Source of the DNA: an uncultured Oscillospiraceae bacterium
Lineage (GTDB): Bacteria > Bacillota > Clostridia > Oscillospirales > Oscillospiraceae
Length of the DNA: 5,541 nucleotides
Direction of reading: 5' to 3'
Assembly (NCBI GenBank): GCA_910579485.1
Contig: CAJTVO010000172.1
Coordinates: 1-5,541 of the forward strand
The notes beneath the pieces were generated by a model, which searched no databases, had not been told where the DNA came from, and saw only the letters and a program-made list of their open reading frames with translations. Within the stretch, counting starts at the first letter, position 1. Every line of letters begins with the position of its first letter. Positions 1-5,541 of the stretch are shown piece after piece. The position numbers were made by a program, and so were the translations under genes.

Positions 1-318
1 GATGATGGCGTCATAGTCGCCGGTGGCGATGCGTCCACAAAACCGCTTGCGATTTTTTGTTTCAAAGTCCTTCTTTGTCGCCACAAGGATGTTTGCGGAG
101 GGATAGAGCTGCAAATACTCTGACGCCCACTGTTCCGTCAGGTGGTTGGGCACGACAAACAGGCTCTTTTGGCACAGGCCCAGCCGCTTGCTCTCCTGCG
201 CCGCCGCCACCATCTCCCACGTCTTTCCTGCCCCTACCACATGGGCCAGCAGGGTATTCCCGCCGTAGAGGATGTGTGCAACTGCGTTCACCTGATGGGG
301 TTTCAGGGTGATCTCCGG
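1..318 (-). other. SNF2/superfamily 2 helicase domain, N-terminal part only (truncated by window edge)
   Basis: Residues 1742-1847. A Q-motif-like LKPHQVNAVAHILYGGNTLL precedes the Walker A motif AHVVGAGKT (1766-1774; GAGKT at 220-234) with Lys1773 and Thr1774 as nucleotide-binding residues. Motif Ia follows as SLFVVPNHLTEQW (1793-1805, at 127-165), then the Lys-rich LVATKKDFETKNRKRF and IATGDYDAII, the strand that in relatives leads to motif II or its equivalent. Motifs II to VI lie outside the window. ATP-dependent DNA translocation rather than true strand unwinding is the usual activity of SNF2 enzymes. The ATP-binding residues visible are intact. Confidence 0.88.
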
Positions 319-3300
319 GTTCATGCCCACAAAATTCAGGTGGCTCCCGTCATACTCGCGGGGCCGGGTGCTGTTGAACTTTACATTATAGAGCTGTGTC
401 AACTGCTCCCGGCGCTGGGGGTCTTTCCATATCCAGTCCTGGAACGCCTGCTTGATAAGCTCCTGCTTGCCCTGGGCGATGGCGGTTTCCTTCTTGTTCA
501 GAACGGGCTTTTTCTTCCCGTTCTCGTCCTGAATATAGTCAAAAATCCGAACATCCCGCTGGTTCAGGGTTTCCTCAATGATCTTATAGGCGTTGATGCG
601 CCCGGTTCCGTAGGTGTTGGACGCCTTGATACTGTTTTTATCCTGGGATTTCCCCTCGATATTCCACGCCCTGGTGATTTTGGAGTGGTGTACCTTGATA
701 TTCCACTGTGCGTAATTGGGGGTGTCCAGCAGCTCAAACATGAACTGCCGTATCACATCGGCGGGGAGCCAGTCTGCTCCCAGGCGCACGGAAATTTCAC
801 TGGCGGTCAGGTCTACCGGCTGCACTTTTTCCAATGCTTCCACGTTGGCTTGAAACGCAGGGGCATTCTCTGCGGCCAGCTTTGCGGTAGCCAGCTTCTC
901 CCGCACGTTACCGGAGAGGTATTCATCGGCGGTCTGCCAGCCCTGATGCCAGGATATGGCATCGCCGTCAATGTCAAAGGGGCCGGTCAGCGGGTCTTTG
1001 AAAATAACGCCCCGCAAATCCTCCACGATCTGCGGTATCTTATCACCGCCGCCCATGAGGGACGCCATATAGCCTAAATCCACACACGCCTTTTCAGCCA
1101 GTGAAACAGCCAGGGCCTCGGATGCGGTGTCCACGCTGGTAATGACCACTTTCTGCTTGATGGTGCGCTTGGTGAACATATCCGCCTTGCGTACAAAGTT
1201 GCGCTCATCATCCAGTACCTCCAGGGAGGACAGCAGGAAGTAGGCGCTGTCCATGCTGAAGGCGGTGCTGTTGGCACGGGAGTTGATACGCCCATATTTC
1301 GTGACAAAAGCATCATAAAAGGCGTTCAGTTTTTCTTGCTGCGCTTTGATGTCCTCGGCGGGCCAGTCCTCGGTCTGGTACTCAATGAGCGTCCGCACAC
1401 AGTCCCGGATGCCGATCAGCCCTTTGATGCGGTTCGCCGCTGTGACCGATACCTCCACCGGGTTCATGCGGCTGTTTTCCCGGTAGTACACCTGTCCGTT
1501 CACCACGGTGTAGCTGAAATTCCGCACCTCCGGGTCGGCGGGGATAGACTTGTCCTCACCCTCCGCCTCCGGGTCGTCCAGCACATATTCGGTGATAGAG
1601 CCTTGGATATTCTGGATGGCGGCGGCAAGCTGCTCTCCCAGGTCTTGCCTCTCACGGGGCAGGCAGGCGGTTTCCGGCCCGTAAGGGCCGCTGACCTCCC
1701 GCATTTCACCCATCACCATTTCCGGGTGGTCGATGAAATACTGATTCATTTTCAGCCCGTTTTCATCGGTGTTCAGGTGTACCCAATCCGGCTCCCCGCT
1801 GGCAAGGGCCTCCCGCTTCTGTAAAAACAGAATGTCGCTGGTCACTTCCGTGCCAGCGGCGTCCTTGAACGTATTATTGGGCAGACGGATGGCCCCCAGC
1901 AGATCGGCCCTCTGTGCGATATACTTTCGGACGTTGGGATTTTCCTTGTCCATCGTGCCCTTGCTGGTGACAAAAGCAATAATGCCGCCCGGTCTGACCT
2001 TATCCAGCGTCCGGGCAAAGAAATAGTCGTGAATGAGGAAATTGTGCTTGTCGTACCGCTTGTCCGGCACCTTGAACGTACCAAAGGGCACGTTGCCGAT
2101 GGCGGTGTCAAAAAAGCTGTCCGGGAGGTCTGTTTTCTCAAACCCTTGGACAGCAATGGACGATTTTTGATAGAGCTGCTGGGCAATTCGCCCGCTGATA
2201 CTGTCTAACTCAATGCCATAGATTTTGGAGTCGGCCAGATCATCCGGGCGCATACCAATGAAATTTCCAATGCCGCAGGATGGCTCCAGCAGGTTGCCGG
2301 TTTTGAAGCCCATGTTCTCCAACGCCTGATAGATAGAGCGGATGACCACGGGCGGGGTGTAAAAGGCGGTGAGGGTGGATTCTGCGGCGGCTTCATATTC
2401 GTCCTCGGTGAGCAGGGCTTTCAACTCGGTGTATTTGCTGTGCCGCTCGTCAAAGCAATCGGCCAACCCGCCCCAGCCCACATACTGTGCCAATACCGCC
2501 TGTTCCTCCGGGGTAGCAAACCGTTCCTCCCGTTCCAGCTTTTTCAGCAGACGGATGGCTCGGACATTGTTGTTGAAGCGTGTTCCAGGCGTCCCCACGC
2601 CGATGGCGTCATCGGTGATGCGGTATTCATGCCGGTCTGCGTTGGGGACTTCGGGATGAAGGACAAAGGGGGACACTTTGGCCCTGCGCCGGGGCGCGGG
2701 CGGGGCCAGGGGTGGTTCCTCTCTGTCCGGGCCGTGCCCGTCCGCTAAACTTTCCGCGCCCTTTTCCGTATCTGCTGCTTTTTCAGCCGGTTCCAAAACC
2801 TTTTCTGCCTTGGGCCGGTGGGAGTACAATGCTTTTTCAGCTTCTTCAAAGGTATCAAAACCACCCGCCGTTGTCATGGCAAAATCACGCTGCTCATCAT
2901 ACCCATAGTGGTTATAATACTTGCCATTGGGGGAGCGTGAAATGATGATGCGCTCATTGTCGAATTGATAGCTGGCGATAATCTCAACGCCTGATTTCCT
3001 TCTCTTTTCAGTCTGTCCCTGGGGTGGGGGTTCCTGCTTGGCCCGCTCCACCGCCAGCCATTCAGCGGCCTCCTTGCCCGCCACGGCCTGCCTGACCTGC
3101 TTCAGATAGTCCTCGGCCTGCCACTCGCTTGTAAATTCTTCTTGGACGCCCTCTCCGTCCACATATATCCCGCCCTGAATGTCATCCCATATGGCGTAGC
3201 CGCTGTCCGTTTCAATGACGGAAAAGCGTTCAGAGGCCGGTGGGGTATTGGCGGCAATCTGCTCCACATCGGCCTTGATCTGCTGAATAAAGGGGGTTGC

Positions 3301-5541
3301 GTCCAGCTTCTCCGGGTCTACCACATGGCCGTCCACGATACCGTTCTCCGCAAGGGCGGCACGGATGGCGGAAGGGTCAATGTCGGAAAAATCATCCGTT
3401 TCCTGCTTGGCCTTTTCGCTGGGCTGTGCGGGGAACGCAGAAATAACACGTTGCTTATTTTTCAGCGCCGCCACGATCACATCAAAGCCCTTGCTGTTCA
3501 GCTTCTTTACAAAGTCCTTCAACTTGTGGGCGGGAAAACCACACATAGACACACGGCCATATTCGGGGATATTGCGCTTGGTCAGGGTCAGATTGAGGGC
3601 CGTCGCCGCATTCCATGCGTCGTCACCCTCAGCCCCTCCGTACAACTCAAAAAAGTCGCCCACCTGATACAGCAGCAGACTGTCGGGGTTACGCTCCTTG
3701 ATGGAGTTGTAGGCGTCCCAAAACCTGCCACTGTCAGGCCCCGGCTGCGGGGCGGGGGCACTTTGCGCCGCTTCCGCCTCCTTGCGGACGGCCTCTTGCA
3801 GAGTGGGAACGATCTCACGGTATGCGTCGTATTGGCTGAGAAAATCCAGCACACCGCCGTCACCGTCCCCAATGTCCTGACGTTCGGTGAATGTCCGTCC
3901 ATCAGGCATGACAAGGGTAAACTTCACCTTATCATAGCTCAAAAATGCGTTATATTCCGGATCGTTGGCGTCATACCATTTCTGCCACGTCCCGTATTTC
4001 GCCATAGCAGCCGCTTTTTGGGTAACATATTCATCATCTGCCTGCTTCATCAGCCGGTCAAATTCGGAGAGGGAGTAGGCTGTCTTGTCCTGAAAGACAA
4101 TGCTTTCGCTCCATTCGCAGAAAATATAGGGAAGCTCACGGGGCGGATAGGTCGGCTCACTGGCCTCAGCAGGAGCCACGGCAGGCTCCCGCACCAGCGG
4201 CGGGGTGGAGAACACGGGGGCGTCCTGGGTGGCGGAAATGGTCATGGTGGAGGTGGCGGCAAATTCTTCGATCTGCGCCCGCACATCCTCCGGCAGACCG
4301 TCCTCATAGAATTTAACAGTTCGGTCGGGAGCGATATGGGCGATAGTCTTGTAATCGCCGTATCGCAGTTCCAGCCGGTTCCACACCGTCACGCCGTTGC
4401 CCAGGTGCCCAAACCCCAGGTCATAACCGGGGGTGTCAGGCTTTACGGGTTCGACGGCGGCAATCCGCTCCGAAAGGGCCTTTTCCGCACGTTCCCGGAC
4501 ATCATCGTTGATACGCAGAGAATAAATGGTATCAGTTGAGGAATGACCTACGTTATGAAAAACAAAGTCAACATCTGCTTCTTTCAGTCCCCCCGCAACA
4601 AAATAGTTATTTCTTTTGGGGACTTCACCTGCTTTGCCGTTTGCTATTTCATAGCTTAAGCCTGATTCCAGCAAAGCAAAGATTTTGCCGTCAACCGCCA
4701 GCGTCACATAATACCAGCCAATAAAGCCGCTCTTATCGCCTGTACCATCGGTGATCTCCACGGTAAGCAGCGTGTATGGCTTCAAACCCTTTTGGACGGC
4801 AATTTCGTTATCCGTGGTTTCCTGTTTCCTGAGAGCATGGAGCGCGGCTTCTTTTGCCGCCGCTACGATCTCCGGGTTATACCGCGTCAGGGTGGCGTTA
4901 ATAAATTCATTCCACACCTTTGCGGTTCTGGCCTGCGGCGTCCTCTCGTTTCCAATGCACAGGGATGTACCATTGTCAAAGCGGATAGATACATCACTCG
5001 TCCCACGCCATTTACCAGAACAGGGTGACGTTTCAATTTTTCCCGACGTACAGCCGAAAACCTGTGCGATGATCCCTATTTTCTCCTGAATAGGCAGGCT
5101 TTCATATTTCCCGGCAATTTCTGCGGCCTTTTTTTGTAGCTCCGTAAGCACCTCATCGTTGGGCGCGGCCTGCTCCTGACTGGCTTGGAGGTTCTGTTCC
5201 TGCCGCTTCTCGTACTGTTCCTCCGCATAGGCGATCATGTTGTCAAAGCTCAAATTTGCGAGGTGTACGTTCAGATCGTCCAGGTCGCGGCATTGGAGCG
5301 ACATCACCACCTCGCCGTCTACCTGATAAACCAGGCGGAAGTCGATCAAGTCGGCGCTGGCTTCAATGACATACTTGTTGTCGCTGGTACTGCCAAAGGC
5401 AAGGTCAATGTGGTGCAGGTCGGAAAAATCTGCTTCTTGCTCAAATTCTTTCCAACAATACTCGTTAATGAGTTCTATCGCTTCATCCAACCGGGCCTGG
5501 GCGTAGTCTATGACCTCAAATTCCTGTGGCGGTGGGTCAAG
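1..5541 (-). CDS. Giant DNA methylase / SNF2-type helicase polyvalent protein, internal fragment (both ends outside window)
   Basis: One minus-strand frame is open across all 1847 codons. Residue 1 here is the codon at 5539-5541. The fragment begins with LDPPPQEFEV and ends with ATGDYDAII, so neither start nor stop is present. Order of parts: LPD-type accessory modules (about 1-590), MutS domain I-like module (604-700), small accessory units and linkers (701-955), N6-adenine-type methyltransferase (957-1245; EPSCGIGNF motif I, GNVPFG motif IV), connector with a DEYLSGNVREKL block (1246-1740), and the N-terminal part of an SNF2-like helicase with GAGKT Walker A (1742-1847). Family members on clostridial conjugative elements usually run well beyond 2000 residues; the remaining helicase motifs should follow below position 1. 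It is probably cytoplasmic: no signal peptide or membrane segment is visible. Role in DNA modification, establishment or anti-restriction during conjugation is inferred from family resemblance. Many automated annotations would call such a protein 'helicase', 'methylase' or even 'MutS'. Confidence 0.96.
322..1806 (-). other. Connector between methyltransferase and helicase, family-conserved
   Basis: Residues 1246-1740, about 495 residues without a nameable enzyme domain. It contains a post-methyltransferase block (LNTDENGLKMNQYFIDHPEM), a helical region (residues 1370-1412) and a conserved stretch KACVDLGYMASLMGG followed by VEDLRGVIFKDP. The hallmark DEYLSGNVREKL sits at 1539-1550 (892-927), followed by LGADWLPADVIRQFMFELL (1587-1605), and TYGTGRINAYKIIEETLN (1643-1660) before the helicase. 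These blocks are typical of DarB-like methylase-helicase proteins of phages and conjugative elements. Target recognition or coupling of methylation to translocation may lie here; that is inference. Confidence 0.65.
1807..2673 (-). other. N6-adenine-type DNA methyltransferase domain
   Basis: Residues 957-1245. The family-typical lead-in is present (DDAIGVGTPGTRFNNNVRAI, LAQYVGWGGLADCF). Then come motif X-like FYTPPVVIRSIYQAL (1060-1074), the S-adenosylmethionine-binding motif I LLEPSCGIGNFIG (1084-1096, at 2254-2292), motif II-like IYGIELD (1107-1113), an FEKTDLPDSFFD acidic block, and the catalytic motif IV IGNVPFG (1148-1154, at 2080-2100). Downstream are HDYFFARTLDKVRPGGIIAF and the RKYIAQRADLLGAIRLPNN block. 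Motif IV is N-V-P-F rather than the textbook N/D-P-P-Y/F, which seems usual for this mobile-element family. The domain would transfer methyl groups to adenine in DNA; target sequence cannot be read from here. No restriction endonuclease motif is seen beside it. Confidence 0.88.
2677..2817 (-). other. Charged and proline-rich interdomain linker
   Basis: Residues 909-955. A Lys/Glu/Ala-rich helical repeat-like part (AEKVLEPAEKAADTEKGAE) gives way to REEPPLAPPAPRRRAK. Low complexity, high Pro/Ala/Arg and very GC-rich DNA (about 72% over 2701-2760) indicate a flexible tether that separates the accessory N-terminal half from the enzymatic C-terminal half. Confidence 0.7.
2812..2991 (-). other. Small 'ISRSPNGKYYNHYG' beta-alpha module, AT-rich
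   Basis: Residues 851-910: GVEIIASYQFDNERIIISRS, PNGKYYNHYGYDEQRDF, AMTTAGGFDTFEEAEKALYS. It reads as three or four strands and a final amphipathic helix. The DNA over 2821-3000 is about 44% GC by hand count, while the linker DNA on either side reaches 65-72%. The flanking linkers (RRKSG on one side, a Pro/Arg-rich stretch on the other) mark it as a separate unit. I cannot name it with confidence. Confidence 0.4.
3037..3399 (-). other. Two short conserved accessory segments after the MutS-like module
   Basis: Residues 715-835. The first part (DDFSDIDPSAIRAALAENGI, then VDGHVVDPEKLDATPFIQQI) is an acidic mostly helical stretch. The second (RFSVIETDSGYAIWDDIQGG, IYVDGEGVQEEFTSEWQ, then the helix AEDYLKQVRQAVAGKEAAEW) is a small beta-alpha unit. 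Both recur, from memory, in related element proteins directly after MutS-I or YodL/LPD-type modules. No catalytic pattern is visible and function is unknown. A Pro/Lys/Arg linker (QEPPPQGQTEKRRKSG, residues 836-851) follows. Confidence 0.4.
3442..3732 (-). other. Embedded MutS domain I-like (mismatch-recognition) module
   Basis: Residues 604-700 align along their whole length with MutS domain I. AYNSIKERNPDSLLLYQVGDFFELY matches the Escherichia coli MutS stretch ending in YRMGDFYELF; LNLTLTKR matches LDISLTKR; MCGFPAH matches MAGIPYH; and FVKKLNSKGFDVIVAA matches YLAKLVNQGESVAICE. The Phe-x-Glu motif that contacts mispaired bases in MutS (Phe36 and Glu38 in E. coli) is kept as Phe630-Phe631-Glu632, at 3646-3654. 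MutS connector, lever, clamp and ATPase domains are absent, so this is not a mismatch-repair MutS. The module sits between an LPD25-like segment and linkers ahead of the methyltransferase. It likely gives DNA binding, perhaps to kinked or mispaired duplex; that role is inferred. Confidence 0.85.
3772..4140 (-). other. LPD25-like accessory domain
   Basis: Residues 468-590. Landmarks are YIFCEWSES, the helix YSLSEFDRLMKQADDEYV, KYGTWQKWYDAND, the strand pair YDKVKFTLVMPDGRTF, and TERQDIGDGDGGVLDFLSQY followed by a terminal helix. The acidic Gly block GDGDGG (residues 558-563) is its most distinctive feature. I recognise it from memory as the 'large polyvalent protein-associated domain 25' type, common in clostridial conjugative-element proteins; the exact family number is not certain. 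Biochemical function is unknown. A short Pro/Ala linker (591-606) leads straight into the MutS-like module. Confidence 0.55.
4222..4431 (-). other. Small 'HLGNG...DYKTIAHIAPD' accessory module
   Basis: Residues 371-440. It has a compact beta-rich pattern: YDLGFGHLGNGVTVWNRLE, then YGDYKTIAHIAPDRTVKFY, then a helix (LPEDVRAQIEEFAAT) and MTISATQDAPVF. The pattern recurs, from memory, in several large Bacillota mobile-element proteins next to LPD25-like segments. No enzymatic residues can be assigned. A Pro/Ala-rich spacer (residues 445-469, PPLVREPAVAPAEASEP) separates it from the next domain, which supports treating it as an independent folding unit. Confidence 0.45.
4462..5154 (-). other. AT-richer alpha/beta module of unknown function, possibly inserted
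   Basis: Residues 130-360. It starts with a helix (LTELQKKAAEIAGKYESLP), then IQEKIGIIAQVFGC, a basic Gly/Ser patch (GKIETSPCSGKWRGTSDVS), a strand pair (SIRFDNGTSLCIGN), a long helix (residues 203-245), and a beta-rich half (KPYTLLTVEI, GFIGWYYVTLAVDGKIFALLES, NYFVAGGLKEADVDFVFHNVG), ending with a helix leading to SERIAAVEP. Hand-counted GC over 4501-5160 is about 48%, falling to about 41% over 4501-4680, against 63-67% in the lines on either side. Codons ending in A/T dominate here (for example GTT, TTT, CAT). I recognise similar sequence in related element proteins but cannot name the domain. It has no obvious catalytic motif. Confidence 0.5.
5128..5134 (-). promoter_or_regulatory. Possible -1 ribosomal frameshift heptamer (A-AAA-AAG)
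   Basis: In the coding strand, codons 136-138 are CAA AAA AAG, which places the heptamer A-AAA-AAG in the phase used by E. coli dnaX. The purine-rich GAGGTG (codons 130-131, 5149-5154) lies 14 bases upstream, a spacing at which internal Shine-Dalgarno-like sites stimulate -1 shifting. A -1 shift would add eight codons and stop at TGA (5102-5104). I see no strong downstream stem. Chance occurrence is quite possible. Confidence 0.25.
5212..5520 (-). other. N-terminal acidic accessory domain, LPD28-like
   Basis: Residues 8-110 of the fragment. The segment opens with a helix-like stretch (YAQARLDEAIELINEYC), then EFEQEADFSDL, then alternating hydrophobic strands (KYVIEASADLIDFRLVYQ, DGEVVMSLQC), and closes with a DLDDLN...LSFDNMIAYAEEQ helix. 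It is strongly acidic. I recognise it from memory as a recurrent module in large clostridial mobile-element proteins, most like the Pfam 'large polyvalent protein-associated domain 28'; the exact LPD number is uncertain. Function is unknown. Such modules are thought to be ancillary parts that accompany enzymatic domains. It is followed by a Gln/Glu-rich helical linker (residues 107-130). Confidence 0.55.

Noticed and set aside
142..1077. Plus-strand open frame of 311 codons
   Set aside because: It lies opposite the helicase Walker A region and the connector. The translation is rich in Leu/Val/Gly with no domain pattern, and there is no independent gene context.
1336..1824. Plus-strand open frame of 162 codons
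   Set aside because: It is antisense to the connector and the end of the methyltransferase. No motif and no sign of selection can be seen.
1842..2186. Minus-strand open frame of 114 codons, and similar short ones at 1074-1316, 1500-1709, 2205-2396 and 3588-3914
   Set aside because: All are in one shifted frame relative to the main coding frame, and their Ser/Arg/Pro-rich translations are typical shadows of a GC-rich gene.
1882..2559. The 12-base sequence cagacggatggc occurs twice (1882-1893 and 2548-2559)
   Set aside because: Both copies encode Ala-Ile-Arg-Leu in frame, in unrelated contexts (GAIRLPNN and RAIRLLKK). Similarity does not extend beyond 13 bases, so it is a coincidence of codon choice.
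1807..2673. A stand-alone restriction-modification system
   Set aside because: The methyltransferase is one domain of a continuous giant frame. No separate endonuclease gene or nuclease motif is visible in the window.
3442..3732. A mutS mismatch-repair gene
   Set aside because: Only domain I is present, embedded within a longer frame. No MutS connector, clamp or ATPase domain follows.
3142..4539. Plus-strand open frame of 465 codons
   Set aside because: It is antisense to the LPD25-like, MutS-I-like and neighbouring segments, all recognisable on the minus strand. Its translation has no familiar motif and low-complexity Gly/His/Arg runs. It is open because of the GC-rich codon pattern of the real gene.

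Overview
The window lies wholly inside one gene. On the minus strand, the frame whose codons are aligned to window position 1 stays open for all 1847 codons (5541 bases), with no stop, no credible start and no frameshift. I translated it end to end by hand. The start lies beyond position 5541 and the stop beyond position 1. There is no intergenic DNA, RNA gene, CRISPR array or insertion sequence, and the longer plus-strand frames are antisense shadows.

The product is a giant multidomain protein of the DNA methylase plus SNF2-type helicase class. Such proteins are carried by integrative and conjugative elements (Tn1549/CTn-like) of gut Bacillota, especially Clostridia. They belong to the 'large polyvalent proteins' of conjugative elements and phages, comparable in layout to phage P1 DarB. 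Base composition is GC-rich (roughly mid-50s % from the lines I counted). The protein closely resembles what I remember from Oscillospiraceae and Lachnospiraceae elements. Host and element type are inferences, because no flanking genes are visible.

Layout from the N-terminal side (high coordinates) to the C-terminal side (low coordinates): an acidic LPD28-like accessory segment (5212-5520); an AT-richer alpha/beta module that looks inserted (4462-5154); a small 'HLGNG/AHIAPD' module (4222-4431); a Pro-rich linker; an LPD25-like segment (3772-4140); a Pro/Ala linker; an embedded MutS domain I-like mismatch-recognition module that keeps the Phe-x-Glu motif (3442-3732); small accessory units (3037-3399 and 2812-2991); a charged, Pro-rich linker (2677-2817); an N6-adenine-type DNA methyltransferase (1807-2673); a long family-conserved connector (322-1806); and the start of an SNF2/DEAD-like helicase with its Walker A motif (1-318), cut off before motif II.

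Taken together, the parts suggest a protein that loads on incoming or replicating element DNA, translocates on it, methylates it and perhaps senses distorted duplex through the MutS-like module. An anti-restriction or establishment role during transfer is plausible but inferred. The points most worth a second look are the embedded MutS-I domain, two AT-rich patches that coincide with module boundaries, and an in-phase dnaX-type A-AAA-AAG slippery heptamer at the edge of the first patch.
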